Shown: piece by piece, positions 7,861-17,015 of the stretch
Layout of the letters: each line of letters starts with the position of its first letter
Position numbering within the stretch: position 1 is the stretch's first letter
Source of the DNA: Microvirga aerophila
GTDB lineage: Bacteria; Pseudomonadota; Alphaproteobacteria; Rhizobiales; Beijerinckiaceae
Direction of reading: 5' to 3'
Length of the DNA: 64,000 nucleotides
Assembly (NCBI RefSeq): GCF_003332305.1
Contig: NZ_QOIO01000011.1
Location: 62,001-126,000 of the forward strand
Translations under genes and position numbers: made by a program
The notes under the pieces: generated by a model
The model's database searches: none
What the model saw: only the letters and a program-made list of their open reading frames with translations
Told to the model about the DNA's origin: nothing

Positions 7861-9885
7861 TCACGGACGGCGACCTCTCGGTCCGCCCTTTTGGCCTCCC
7901 TTCGGGCCGCCTTTGAAGCCACCGCCGGTGCCGCCCCTCGGGCCCCGTGCCGGACCCTCGCCCCGGGGAGGGCCGCGGCGCGGTCGGTCGTCGCCTGCGC
8001 GGAAGGGCTTGTCGCCATCCCGGCTGCGGAACGGCCGGTCACCTTCCGGACGGGGGCGGCGCGAACGTTCGTCGCCTTCTGATCGCGCGCGGAACGGCTT
8101 GTCGCCGGCCGGGCGGCGCGGACGATCGTCATCGCGGCGCGGTCGGTCGAAGCCGCCGTCGCGACCTCCTCTGGCCGGACGCTCGTCACGATCTTGGCGG
8201 CGAGGGCGATCTTCGGCTCTGGGTGCGGGACGGGCCGCATCGCGGCGCGGCCTGCGCGCGGGAGCCTCATCCCTCGGCTCGCTGACCAGACGCTCCACCC
8301 GGACCTTGCGGCCTTCGCTCGATTCGATGGAGGCGGCGCGCTGGCGCGGACGCTCGGCGCTCGCGGTGCGGGCTTCCCGTGGATCGGCTCCGCGGCGGGG
8401 TGCTTTCTTCCGCGCAGTTTCCTCGGATTCGCCCGCGCGCCAGATGCTGGTCTTGGCCTCAAGGCGCGAGGGATACTTACGCGGCTCCTCCTCATCGCGG
8501 CCATGGCGCGGACGGTCATCGCCGCCGCGTGGGCGGAAGGGCTTGTCGCCGTCGCGGCTACGGAACGGACGATCCCCCTCGTCGCGACGGCCGCGCGGTC
8601 GCTCATCGCGATCCCGGCCGGGACGGCTGGGGCGCTCGTCGCGGTTCTGGCGATCGCCACGGCGCTCGTCGCGCTCGTTCTTCTTCGGCGAACCGAAGGG
8701 CGCGATGGGCTCGCGCACCGGGCTCTCGAAGTCGACGCCGGCCTCTGCGGCAAGGGCCTCTCCGAGCTGGTCGCGCAGAACCTTGGTGCGCACCTCTTCG
8801 ACCATGCCGGGCTCGATATCGCCGAGCTGGAACGGTCCGAAAGACAGGCGGATCAGGCGGTTCACCTGAAGGCCCAGATGCTCGAGGATGCGCTTGACCT
8901 CGCGGTTCTTGCCTTCGCGAAGCCCGAGGGTGATCCACGCGTTGTCGCCCTGGACCCGGTCGAGGCGCGCTTCGATGGGGCCATAATCCATCTCGTCGAC
9001 GGTGACGCCGTTGCGCAGCTTGTCGAGATCGGCCTGCGTGACCTCGCCATGGGCGCGCACTTTGTAGCGGCGCAGCCAGCCGGTGTCCGGATGGGCGATC
9101 ACGCGGGCGAGGCCGCCATCGTTGGTGAGGAGCAGCAGGCCTTCGGTGTTGATGTCGAGACGGCCCACGGCCACCACACGGGGCAGCTCCTCGGGCAGGC
9201 TCTCGAACACGGTCGGACGGCCCTCTGGGTCCCGGGCGGTCGTCACGAGGCCGCGCGGTTTGTGGAACAGCCACAGCCGCGTGCGTTCCTTCGTCGGCAG
9301 CGGTTCGCCGTCGACGGTGATGGTGTCGTCCGCGGTGACGTTGACGGCCGGGCTTTCGAGCACCTTGCCGTTCAGGGTCACGCGGCCTTCCGCGATCATG
9401 GCCTCCGCGTCGCGGCGGGACGCGACGCCCGCACGGGCGATCACCTTGGCGATCCGATCCTCGACGGGCTCCTGCGGCAGGGTCTCGGCCGGGGCTACTG
9501 CGCGGTCTTCGCGCGGGCGGTGCGGACGGTCCTCGCCTGAACGCTCGAAGCGGCGCGGGCGGTCGTCGCCGCCGCGGCCCTTGAAGGGGCGGTCAGCATC
9601 GTCACGGCGAGGGCGGAACGGCTTGTCGCCTTCCTCCCGGCGCGGACGGAATGGGCGGTCGCCACCCTCGCTGCGTGGACGGAACGGTTTATCGCCGTCG
9701 CGGTTGCGGAACGGCCTGTCGCCACCCTCACGGGGCTTTCGTGGGCGCTCGTCGCCGGCGCGCGCGCGGGAGGGGCGGTCCCCTTCGTCGCGGGGCTTGC
9801 GGAAGGGCCGGTCCCCGGAGGTGCGGCCGCGGTCGGAGCGTCCCGGCGGACGGCCCTTACGATTATCGTCATTGCTGTCGGTCAT
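7861..9885 (-). CDS. rluB: RluB/RsuA-family 23S rRNA pseudouridine synthase with long Arg-rich arms
   Basis: Isomerises a uridine in large-subunit rRNA to pseudouridine. The core is canonical: an S4 RNA-binding domain at about 142-190 (RIAKVIARAGVASRRDAE) and the RsuA/RluB catalytic domain at about 205-385 with the active-site segment GRLDINTEGLLLLTNDG. The protein reaches 674 residues because the core is flanked by a 140-residue N arm and a roughly 270-residue C arm of short Arg/Asp/Gly/Pro repeats such as GDRPFR and GDKPFRPR, ending in GGPKGGQKGGPRG. Start at 9885 chosen because the conserved MTDSND opening lies there; an upstream extension would run through tadA. Arms are common in alphaproteobacterial homologues but long here. 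Confidence 0.9.
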   Translation of the reverse strand: MTDSNDDNRKGRPPGRSDRGRTSGDRPFRKPRDEGDRPSRARAGDERPRKPREGGDRPFRNRDGDKPFRPRSEGGDRPFRPRREEGDKPFRPRRDDADRPFKGRGGDDRPRRFERSGEDRPHRPREDRAVAPAETLPQEPVEDRIAKVIARAGVASRRDAEAMIAEGRVTLNGKVLESPAVNVTADDTITVDGEPLPTKERTRLWLFHKPRGLVTTARDPEGRPTVFESLPEELPRVVAVGRLDINTEGLLLLTNDGGLARVIAHPDTGWLRRYKVRAHGEVTQADLDKLRNGVTVDEMDYGPIEARLDRVQGDNAWITLGLREGKNREVKRILEHLGLQVNRLIRLSFGPFQLGDIEPGMVEEVRTKVLRDQLGEALAAEAGVDFESPVREPIAPFGSPKKNERDERRGDRQNRDERPSRPGRDRDERPRGRRDEGDRPFRSRDGDKPFRPRGGDDRPRHGRDEEEPRKYPSRLEAKTSIWRAGESEETARKKAPRRGADPREARTASAERPRQRAASIESSEGRKVRVERLVSEPRDEAPARRPRRDAARPAPRAEDRPRRQDRDERPARGGRDGGFDRPRRDDDRPRRPAGDKPFRARSEGDERSRRPRPEGDRPFRSRDGDKPFRAGDDRPRRGPPRGEGPARGPRGGTGGGFKGGPKGGQKGGPRGRRP

Positions 9886-9925
9886 GGAGGCCTGATAGCA
9901 GAGGATGGCAAGAGAAGCGAGGGTC

Positions 9926-10402
9926 ATGGATAACGCCGGCTCCAACACAATCGATCCAGACAAACAGGACCCCATGACCGTGGCGTTCGACGAGGCGCGG
10001 GCCGCCGCCACGCGCGGGGAGGTGCCGGTGGGAGCCGTGATCGTGCGCGACGGCCGGGTGGTCGCGTCCGATGGCAACCGCCCGCGCCAGCTGCGCGACC
10101 CCTCCGCCCATGCCGAAATGCTCGCCATCCGCCGCGCCTGCGAGGTCTTGGACGATGAGCGGCTCACCGGCTGCGACCTCTACGTGACCCTTGAGCCCTG
10201 CACCATGTGCGCGGCCGCGATCTCCTTCGCGCGCATCCGTAGGGTCTATTTCGCCGCTTACGACCCGAAGGGCGGCGCCGTGGAAAGCGGCGTCCGCTTC
10301 TTCCAGCAGCCCACCTGCCATCACGCCCCGGAGGTCTATGGTGGCATCCGCGAGAGCGACGCCGCGCTGCTGCTCAAGGGCTTCTTCGAAGGGCGACGGT
10401 GA
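9926..10402 (+). CDS. tadA: tRNA-specific adenosine(34) deaminase TadA
   Basis: Converts the wobble adenosine of tRNA-Arg(ACG) to inosine. The zinc deaminase site is complete: HAE at residues 62-64 (E64 the proton shuttle) and PCTMC with C92 and C95. The opening EARAAATRGEVPVGAVIV is typical of alphaproteobacterial TadA. ATG 9926 follows GCGAGGG at a good distance; ATG 9905 and ATG 9974 are alternatives. The gene is divergent from the RluB-type gene with about 40 bases between the starts. Confidence 0.93.
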   Translation: MDNAGSNTIDPDKQDPMTVAFDEARAAATRGEVPVGAVIVRDGRVVASDGNRPRQLRDPSAHAEMLAIRRACEVLDDERLTGCDLYVTLEPCTMCAAAISFARIRRVYFAAYDPKGGAVESGVRFFQQPTCHHAPEVYGGIRESDAALLLKGFFEGRR

Positions 10403-10408
10403 GGGCCG

Positions 10409-11137
10409 CTATGGCTTGCGAGCGGCAGGTTCGGAGGCCAACCGGGGGAACAACTCCTCGCTGCGGACGACGTTGAGGTCAACGCGGCCGGTGATCCCTG
10501 AGACGCTACCGGCATGGTGATATTGCCAGAAAGTCCATTCGGACTGAGAGGGACGTCTGAAGATCGATCTCACCCATAGCGGACGTGCCGGCAGGATGTC
10601 CTTGTAGGCATCCCAGAACTCCGCCGTCACATAGAGCACGACAGGCATGCCGGTTTTGCTTTCGACCGGTTCGAGGAAGCTTTCGATCTCGCGCCTGATT
10701 TCCGGTGCATCCGGTTTGGCTGCGCAGTTGCCGCCAAATTCAAGGTCGAGGGCGGCTGGAAGGGTACCTTTTCTCTCGCCAAGGACCTGAAGGAAGTTGT
10801 TCGCCTGATCCCGACCTGAGCGGCAGGACGTGAAGAATTGATAAGCGCCAACCTTCACGCCGGCTGCCTCGGCCTCGTTCCAGTTGCGAGAAAACAGCCT
10901 GTCGCGGTGGTCGCCACCCTCCGAGGCCTTGATGAACGCGAAGGCAACATTGTCTGCGGCAACCTTGTGCCAGCCGATTGTCCCCTGATGGTGGGAAACA
11001 TCGATGCCTCGCACCGGAAAGGCGCGCCGGTCGGGCTCATAATACCAAAACAGGTATGAGACGACGATGGCTCCGGTGACAGCGGCCGCGAAGCAGAACG
11101 CTACGACTGCGATGATAATTCGACCACGTTTGGACAT
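10409..11137 (-). CDS. Glycoside hydrolase family 25 (lysozyme-like muramidase), membrane anchored
   Basis: Predicted to cut the N-acetylmuramic acid linkage of peptidoglycan. An N-terminal hydrophobic helix (about residues 8-30) acts as membrane anchor or uncleaved signal. The GH25 barrel follows: GIDVSHHQG (D46), FAFIKASEG near 67-73, AAGVKVGAYQFF near 91-102, the acid pair of LDLE (D131, E133), and WTFWQYH with GRVDLN near the end. Length 242 is normal for a single-domain GH25. It ends six bases after convergent tadA and begins 19 bases after the dehalogenase-like gene on the same strand, so those two may be one transcript. Confidence 0.9.
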   Translation of the reverse strand: MSKRGRIIIAVVAFCFAAAVTGAIVVSYLFWYYEPDRRAFPVRGIDVSHHQGTIGWHKVAADNVAFAFIKASEGGDHRDRLFSRNWNEAEAAGVKVGAYQFFTSCRSGRDQANNFLQVLGERKGTLPAALDLEFGGNCAAKPDAPEIRREIESFLEPVESKTGMPVVLYVTAEFWDAYKDILPARPLWVRSIFRRPSQSEWTFWQYHHAGSVSGITGRVDLNVVRSEELFPRLASEPAARKP

Positions 11138-11156
11138 GGTCGAAACTATATTGCAT

Positions 11157-12071
11157 TTAATTGGAACTTGCCAGAAACGCCTGCAGCGCCTCCAAGGTCG
11201 CCCCCGGATTTTCCTCTGCCACGAAGTGGCCCGAGGATACGCCCATCCCGTTGATCTTCGGCGTGAAGGATTGCCGCCATACGTCGAGTGGGCGTTCGGA
11301 TTCGCCCATGGGGCCGCTCACGAGATAGAAGTCGCTCCAGATCAGGTATGTCGGACAGCTGATGGTCTTGCCTGCCGCAAGGTCCGCCTCGTCGGCCTCG
11401 ATGTCGCGGGTCGCGCCGGCTCGGTAATCCTCGCAGAAAGCATGGATGCGGGAGGGCTCGTTGCAGCTCTCGCGATAGGATTTGAGGGCTCGGCGGTCGA
11501 GGAACGAGAGGTCGCCCGGAGCCGACCACTTGGCCAGAAGGCCCTCGAAGTAGGGGAGCGGATCGCGGCCGATCTCCTCCTCGGGCTGCGGGAAGGGCTT
11601 CGACAGGAAGCCCCAATGGGCCTCCGGCACCTTGCCGGCCTTCATCTGCGCCCAGACATGGAATGTCGGCAGGATGTCGAGGAGGGCGAGGCGCTCCACC
11701 CGCCCCGGGTGGTCGAGGGCGAGCCTGTAGCCGACCCGCGCGCCCCGATCATGGCCGGCCACTGCGAAATGCACATGACCCAGGGCTTCCATGACGGCGA
11801 TCACGTCCTGCCCCATGGCGCGCTTCGAATAGGTCTCATGATCTACGTCCCCCTTGGGGGCTGTCGACCAGCCATAGCCGCGCAGGTCCATGCACACGAC
11901 CCGGTGGGTCTCGGCGAGTTCCGGCGCCAGCCGGTGCCACATGGCATGAGTCTGCGGAAAGCCATGCAGCAGTACCAACGGAGGGCCATTGCCCTTAGAG
12001 CGCGCGAAGATGCGTCCCGCTTCCGTGTCAATCCAGTGGGACTCGAAGCCGGGAAAGAGGTCGTCGCTCAT
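11157..12071 (-). CDS. Alpha/beta hydrolase of the fluoroacetate dehalogenase type
   Basis: A 304-residue alpha/beta hydrolase in which the nucleophile is Asp, not Ser: GHDRGAR with D108. Compared from memory with the structurally studied Rhodopseudomonas fluoroacetate dehalogenase, every functional residue has a counterpart: nucleophile D108, carboxylate-binding R109 and R112, triad D132 (in LLDILPT) and H282 (in SGHF), and halide pocket H152, W153 and Y216. CEDYRAG and DPLPYF are also family-like. It should hydrolyse a small 2-haloacid such as fluoro- or chloroacetate; the natural substrate is inference. No haloacid transporter or regulator is adjacent. Confidence 0.87.
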   Translation of the reverse strand: MSDDLFPGFESHWIDTEAGRIFARSKGNGPPLVLLHGFPQTHAMWHRLAPELAETHRVVCMDLRGYGWSTAPKGDVDHETYSKRAMGQDVIAVMEALGHVHFAVAGHDRGARVGYRLALDHPGRVERLALLDILPTFHVWAQMKAGKVPEAHWGFLSKPFPQPEEEIGRDPLPYFEGLLAKWSAPGDLSFLDRRALKSYRESCNEPSRIHAFCEDYRAGATRDIEADEADLAAGKTISCPTYLIWSDFYLVSGPMGESERPLDVWRQSFTPKINGMGVSSGHFVAEENPGATLEALQAFLASSN

Positions 12072-12130
12072 CGGGTTGCCTTCAGGTGTCGGAGACGCTT
12101 TCCTATCACCTAGCGGAGCAGCGCCGTTCG

Positions 12131-13411
12131 TCAGCCCTTCCGCTCGCGCTCTGCCGCGCGCCAGCCAATGTCGCGGCGGCAGAAGCCTTCGGGCCAGTCG
12201 ATCTTGGAGACCGCCTCATAGGCCTTCGCCTGCGCGTCCGAGATCGTCCGGCCCATGGCCGTGACGTTGAGCACGCGCCCGCCATTGGCGAGGATTCGCT
12301 GGCCGTCTTGCTTGGTGCCCGCATGGAACACGATAACATCAGGCTGAGCTTCGGCCCTGTCGATTCCACGAATCTCCGAGCCCTTTTCCACCGCGCCTGG
12401 ATATCCCTTGGCGGCCATCACCACCGTGAGCGCCGCCTGATCCGACCATTGGAGCGAGATGCTGTTGAGCACGCCGTCGCAGGCGGCAAGCAGCGCCGTC
12501 ACGAGGTCGGATTTCAGCCGCGGCAAAAGCACCTGGGTCTCCGGGTCGCCCAGGCGGGCATTGTACTCGATGAGCTGCGGTCCGTCCTTCGTGAGCATCA
12601 GGCCCGCGTAGAGAATGCCCGTATAGGGCATGCCGCGCTCGCGCATGCCGGCAAGGGTCGGCTCAATGATCTCGCGCATGACCCGGGCCTGAAGCTCCGG
12701 GGTCAGCGCGGCCGCGGGCGAATAGGCCCCCATGCCGCCGGTATTCGGACCCTGGTCCCCGTCGAAGACGCGCTTGTGGTCCTGCGCGGTGCCGAGCGGA
12801 ATGGCGTGCTGGCCATCGCAAAGGGCGAAGAAGCTCGCCTCCTCGCCGTCGAGGAAAGCCTCGATCACCACCTCGGCGCCAGCCGCCCCCAGGCCGCCGC
12901 CGATCATCATGTCGATGGCGGTCTCCGCCTCCTCGAAGGAACCGGCGACCACGACGCCCTTGCCGGCCGCAAGCCCGTCTGCCTTCACGACGATGGGAAC
13001 GCCGTAGCTGCGCACATAGGCCTTGGCGGCTTCCGCGTCCGTGAAGCGCCGGTAGGCGGCGGTCGGAATGTTGAACTCGGCGCAGAAATCCTTGGTGAAG
13101 GCCTTGGAGCCTTCGAGCTGGGCGGCGGGCTTGCTCGGCCCGAAAGCCTTGATTCCCGCAGCCGTGAGATCGTCGACCAGCCCGGCCACGAGGGGAGCCT
13201 CCGGCCCCACCACCACGAAATCCACAGCCATTATGCGGCAGAACGAGATCACCGCCCCATGATCGGCCACATCGAGAACCACGTTCGTTCCGTGCTGCGC
13301 CGTTCCGGGATTGCCGGGCGCGACAAGGAGACGATCACAGAGGGCGCTCGCCGACAGGCTCCGGGCAAGAGCATGCTCCCGCCCCCCGGAGCCGATGAGA
13401 AGAATGTTCAT
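12131..13411 (-). CDS. purD: Phosphoribosylamine-glycine ligase (GAR synthetase)
   Basis: Second step of de novo purine synthesis: joins glycine to phosphoribosylamine with ATP. The 426-residue ATP-grasp protein starts [16 protein letters not shown], the standard PurD opening. It contains SKAFTKDF near 105, [14 protein letters not shown] near 141-154, [12 protein letters not shown] near 222 and [14 protein letters not shown] near 284, which carries the metal ligands. Start at 13411 places the N-terminus exactly on the conserved sequence. It is monocistronic, leftward, behind the RTX gene, from which a long palindrome separates it. Confidence 0.97.
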   Translation of the reverse strand: MNILLIGSGGREHALARSLSASALCDRLLVAPGNPGTAQHGTNVVLDVADHGAVISFCRIMAVDFVVVGPEAPLVAGLVDDLTAAGIKAFGPSKPAAQLEGSKAFTKDFCAEFNIPTAAYRRFTDAEAAKAYVRSYGVPIVVKADGLAAGKGVVVAGSFEEAETAIDMMIGGGLGAAGAEVVIEAFLDGEEASFFALCDGQHAIPLGTAQDHKRVFDGDQGPNTGGMGAYSPAAALTPELQARVMREIIEPTLAGMRERGMPYTGILYAGLMLTKDGPQLIEYNARLGDPETQVLLPRLKSDLVTALLAACDGVLNSISLQWSDQAALTVVMAAKGYPGAVEKGSEIRGIDRAEAQPDVIVFHAGTKQDGQRILANGGRVLNVTAMGRTISDAQAKAYEAVSKIDWPEGFCRRDIGWRAAERERKG

Positions 13412-13462
13412 GCAAGCGCCCTCCTAGGTGACGCTTGCGCTCTTAACGGCTCCGGGCGCTCG

Positions 13463-13496
13463 CGCCTACCCGAAAAGTTGCCGTTTCGGGTAGGCG
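13463..13496 (-). terminator. Perfect 13-bp palindrome after the RTX gene
   Basis: CGCCTACCCGAAA at 13463-13475 is perfectly complementary to 13484-13496, with an 8-base loop. It lies between the RTX stop and the purD start, both leftward, so it could end RTX transcription. No T-run follows on the minus strand, so this is a stable hairpin rather than a textbook intrinsic terminator. Confidence 0.5.
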
Positions 13497-13521
13497 ATCA
13501 TGTTCAGATCGATCGACCTGA

Positions 13522-15150
13522 TTAGACGATGAAGAAGTCGTCGGCGGTGAGCTTGAGGTTCCTGGCGAGCTTGGCGATCTCGACGGCTTTTCCTGCGCCG
13601 GAGCCGTCGGCATCGTAAGACAGCACGCCGGTCTTCTTGTTGTAGACCAGGTAGTCGTTCTTATCCTTGGCCTTGGTACCGATCTTGAAGAACGCCTTCT
13701 TGAGCTTGGTCGGAGACGCCTCTGTGCCCTTGCCGAGCTTCTTGAACACGCTGTCGGAGAGCCAGATCGTGTCCTCGGCCACCGAGAAGTCGCTGATCCT
13801 GTCCAGGTTGGTCTTGGTGTTCGGCCGGGTGTCGAACACGAAGATGTCCTGACCTCCTGCACCCGTCAGCACATCCTTGCCGGCCTTGCCGTAGAGTTTG
13901 TCATTACCCTCACCGCCCGCAAGCTTGTCGATGCGTTTGGAGCCTACGAGTGTCTTGCCAGCAACCGGCGTGACGGTGCCGCCACCTCCGCCACCTACAG
14001 TATCGGAAGCGAGAAGCTGAGCCAACGTGAGGGTTCCATTGGAGAACTCAAAGAGCTCGACGTTCGACAATGTATCCCGGCCATCCTCGTCGGCACGATT
14101 ATCCACGATGACATAAGTGCCGTCTGCTGCTTGCGTCACCGTATAATTCGAGCGAGCACCGCTAAATTGCGCCTTATCTTGCGCGCCAGCCCCACCATCC
14201 AAGGTGTCGTTACCCTTTCCGCCCACCAGCACGTCATTCCCATCATGGCCCTTGATGGCGTTTCCAAGTCCGTTTCCCGACAATGTGAGACCGGCAGTAT
14301 TAAAAGTGGTGAGATTTTCAACATTTTCGGCAAGGCTTGTGATGTTGACGGCCGTCACGAGAGTATCGGTGCCCGCATCGAAGTGCTCCGTGATGTTGTC
14401 GCTCTGGTTGTCGACGTAGTACGTGTCATTGCCCCCGCCGCCTTGCATCACGTCGGCGCCACTGCCGCCGTCCATGATATCGACACCAGATCCACCATAG
14501 ATCGTGTCCGTGCCGGCGCCGAGGTAAATGCGGCCGAGAACTGTTCCGCCGTTGCGGCCATCGTAGATATCATCGCCATTACCAAGCGAAATTGCGGCAT
14601 ATGCCCGGGATGTTTCGATATGCCCGGTATTGATGATCGTATCATCATGGTGGCCGCCACTGATGGCCACCTGACTCGCCTTGATCGTCCCGCTGTTCGT
14701 GACATTGAGGCGTCTGTCCGGTGTGTTAGAACCGTCAGGGGTTGTGAACACAATCCCTTGACCCAAGGGATCGTCGATGGCCAGAATTGTGCCTGTGTTG
14801 TTGACGGTGAGGGGCTTGAAGCGCCCGGAGATGACTGCACCGGTTCCTTGAGTCAGACCGCTTCCTTCAATTAGGCCGCCATTGTTGATGACGCCGCCAT
14901 TGATGGCGTTAATCCCTCCAAGCACCTTAGCTTCTGGGTTTGAGCCGATGTTGAGGGTGCTGCGGATTAATCTAATGGCGGTATCCAACGAACGAACCGA
15001 ACCGTTGACGGTTGCGGTCGCGTTCGTGGCATCGATAGCAAAATCTTGGGACGCAATGTCGATTTCGCCCGTAGCGGTAACGATTCCGGTGTTGCCGCTT
15101 GTCAGCACGAGGGGGGACGTCGCTCTGGTGTCGATGATGGTCTCGGCCAT
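13522..15150 (-). CDS. RTX-type calcium-binding repeat protein, probably secreted
   Basis: A 542-residue protein without an N-terminal signal peptide. Residues 1-185 are Asn/Gly/Thr-rich and resemble a beta-helix (repeated NNGG, NSGTI, NTGHI). Glycine-rich nonapeptides of the GGxGxDxUx type follow in three groups: about 200-245 (YGGSGVDIM, DGGSGADVM, GGGGNDTYY), about 300-325 (GHDGNDVLV, GGKGNDTLD) and about 415-440 (GGEGNDKLY, GKAGKDVLT). The C-terminus ends DDFFIV, acidic/hydrophobic like type I secretion signals. Calcium-triggered folding after type I export is family knowledge. No type I transporter lies in this window. Function beyond a surface or secreted structural role cannot be read; no protease motif is seen. 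Confidence 0.85.
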   Translation of the reverse strand: MAETIIDTRATSPLVLTSGNTGIVTATGEIDIASQDFAIDATNATATVNGSVRSLDTAIRLIRSTLNIGSNPEAKVLGGINAINGGVINNGGLIEGSGLTQGTGAVISGRFKPLTVNNTGTILAIDDPLGQGIVFTTPDGSNTPDRRLNVTNSGTIKASQVAISGGHHDDTIINTGHIETSRAYAAISLGNGDDIYDGRNGGTVLGRIYLGAGTDTIYGGSGVDIMDGGSGADVMQGGGGNDTYYVDNQSDNITEHFDAGTDTLVTAVNITSLAENVENLTTFNTAGLTLSGNGLGNAIKGHDGNDVLVGGKGNDTLDGGAGAQDKAQFSGARSNYTVTQAADGTYVIVDNRADEDGRDTLSNVELFEFSNGTLTLAQLLASDTVGGGGGGTVTPVAGKTLVGSKRIDKLAGGEGNDKLYGKAGKDVLTGAGGQDIFVFDTRPNTKTNLDRISDFSVAEDTIWLSDSVFKKLGKGTEASPTKLKKAFFKIGTKAKDKNDYLVYNKKTGVLSYDADGSGAGKAVEIAKLARNLKLTADDFFIV

Positions 15151-15226
15151 GTAGCTTTCCTCCGTTATTTCAGTTGCTTCGTGGCCATGCCAATCTATCG
15201 GCAGAACCTGTTGTTGATTTATTATA

Positions 15227-15242
15227 ACATGTCAAAGCATGT
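15227..15242. promoter_or_regulatory. Short inverted repeat in the AT-rich RTX/xseA divergent gap
   Basis: The 214-base gap between the divergent RTX gene and xseA holds an AT-rich patch (about 15210-15250). Inside it ACATG and CATGT form an inverted repeat spaced by six bases. It could be an operator or chance; nothing else in the gap is recognisable. Confidence 0.2.
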
Positions 15243-15364
15243 ATTAGAATGACCTTTGGCTGCCCTGTCGGCGTAGCGAGCGGCCCCTCGCAAACTTCGT
15301 CTTTCAACAGGCATATGATCCGCGCCCTTGGCAGACTGCCCCTGGCCGAACTACTGTTCACGCC

Positions 15365-16939
15365 ATGTTCGCAGAAAAAGCTCCTTCAAACGCCTCCGAA
15401 TGGTCGGTTTCCGATCTGGCGGGCGCCCTCAAGCGCACCCTTGAGGATGCGTTCGGTCATGTGCGCCTTCGCGGTGAGGTGTCGGGCTATCGGGGGCCGC
15501 ACTCGTCGGGGCATGCCTATTTCTGCCTGAAGGATCAGAACGCCCGCATCGATGCGGTGATCTGGAAGGGATCGTTCTCCCGGCTCCGGATCAAGCCCGA
15601 GGAGGGCATGGAGGTGATTGCGACTGGGCGCATCACCACCTTTCCGGGCTCGTCCAAATACCAGATCGTGGTCGAATCGCTGGAACCGGCCGGCATCGGC
15701 GCGCTCATGGCGATCCTGGAGGAGCGCCGGCGCAAGCTGACCGCCGAGGGGCTGTTCGCATCCGAGCGCAAGCGGCGGTTGCCCTATCTGCCCCGGGTGA
15801 TCGGCGTCGTGACCTCGCCCACCGGCGCGGTGATCCGCGATATTCTCCACCGGCTCGAGGACCGTTTCCCGCGCCGCGTGCTGGTCTGGCCGGTGCGCGT
15901 GCAGGGCGAGACCTGTGCGGCGGAGGTTGCTGCCGCCATCCGGGGCTTCAATGCGCTTGAGCCCGGCGGCCGGATTCCGCGCCCGGATGTGCTCATCGTG
16001 GCTCGTGGCGGCGGCTCGATCGAGGACTTGTGGGGCTTCAACGAGGAAATCGTCGTGCGCGCCGCAGCCGAGAGCGGAATTCCGCTCGTCTCGGCGGTAG
16101 GCCACGAGACCGACTGGACCCTGATCGACCACGTGGCGGACGTGCGCGCGCCCACGCCCACGGGGGCGGCCGAGATGGTGGTGCCCGTGCGCGTGGAGCT
16201 CATGGCAGCGGTGGGCGACCTCGGCCGGCGCCATGTGGAGTCGGTCCTGCGCATGATCGAGCGGCGGCGATCCGACCTGCGTTCCACAGCCCGCGCCTTG
16301 CCGACGCCGGACGCACTTTTCTCGGCCAAGCGGCAGCGGCTCGATCTGGCGGCCACGAAGCTGTATCCGGCGCTGTCGCGCAATGCCCGTGGCCACGAGG
16401 AGAGGCTTCTCAAGCTGTCGCGGCAGCTTGCAAATCTTTCGCCGGTGGCCAGCGTCGCGCGCATGCGCGCGCGGCTCGACGCGGTGGAGGATCGCCCCCG
16501 CAAGGCCATGGACCGCATGGTCGAAAATCGGGCCCAGAAGCTCGATCACATGCGCCAGCGCCTGAGCACGGCCCGCGCAGCCCTGCTGCGCCAGGAGGTG
16601 ACGCGCATCACCCAGCAGCACGACCTGGTGATTGGTCTTGCGGAGCGTCTCGAGCCCGCGCTCATGGGTCAGATCGCCCGCAAGGCGGACCGCCTGGACG
16701 CCGTGGCCCACCTGTTCGACAGTCTGAACTACAAGTCGGTTCTCAAGCGCGGCTTCGCCCTAGTTCGGGATTCTGACGGGCAGCCTTTGCGCTCGGCGGA
16801 TGCGGTTGCGGACGGTCAGGTTCTCGTGCTCGAATTCGCCGACGGTCAGGCTGACGTGACGGGCGGGCGCGGCACCGTGCGGCCGAAGGTCTCCAAGCCC
16901 AAGCTCGCCATCGCCGAAGAACAGGGCGCATTGTTCTGA
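15365..16939 (+). CDS. xseA: Exodeoxyribonuclease VII large subunit
   Basis: Large, catalytic subunit of exonuclease VII, which degrades single-stranded DNA from both ends. The 524-residue protein has the N-terminal OB-fold (WSVSDLAGALKRTLEDAFGHVRLRGEVSG), the central catalytic region with GVVTSPTGAVIRDI near 143 and DVLIVARGGGSIEDLWGFN near 208-226, then VSAVGHETDWTLIDHVAD near 245-262 and a long coiled-coil helix region. The C-terminal tail after about 490 is poorly conserved. xseB is not nearby, as is usual in this order. A DUF2093 gene follows by 76 bases, a typical rhizobial arrangement. Confidence 0.96.
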   Translation: MFAEKAPSNASEWSVSDLAGALKRTLEDAFGHVRLRGEVSGYRGPHSSGHAYFCLKDQNARIDAVIWKGSFSRLRIKPEEGMEVIATGRITTFPGSSKYQIVVESLEPAGIGALMAILEERRRKLTAEGLFASERKRRLPYLPRVIGVVTSPTGAVIRDILHRLEDRFPRRVLVWPVRVQGETCAAEVAAAIRGFNALEPGGRIPRPDVLIVARGGGSIEDLWGFNEEIVVRAAAESGIPLVSAVGHETDWTLIDHVADVRAPTPTGAAEMVVPVRVELMAAVGDLGRRHVESVLRMIERRRSDLRSTARALPTPDALFSAKRQRLDLAATKLYPALSRNARGHEERLLKLSRQLANLSPVASVARMRARLDAVEDRPRKAMDRMVENRAQKLDHMRQRLSTARAALLRQEVTRITQQHDLVIGLAERLEPALMGQIARKADRLDAVAHLFDSLNYKSVLKRGFALVRDSDGQPLRSADAVADGQVLVLEFADGQADVTGGRGTVRPKVSKPKLAIAEEQGALF

Positions 16940-17015
16940 ACAGGATTGAAAATGCGGGTGGGCCGTCCCTATGTGCAGTCACGGGCCTTCCGGATGGAAA
17001 GTGGCAGCATCGCCC

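Noticed and set aside
8194..9540. A 448-residue rightward open frame through the RluB-type gene
   Set aside because: It is the GC-rich shadow of a real gene: it has no family motif and low complexity mirrored from Arg repeats.
12086..13525. A 479-residue open frame antisense to purD
   Set aside because: purD on the other strand is fully conserved across the same bases; the antisense frame has no recognisable domain or ribosome site.
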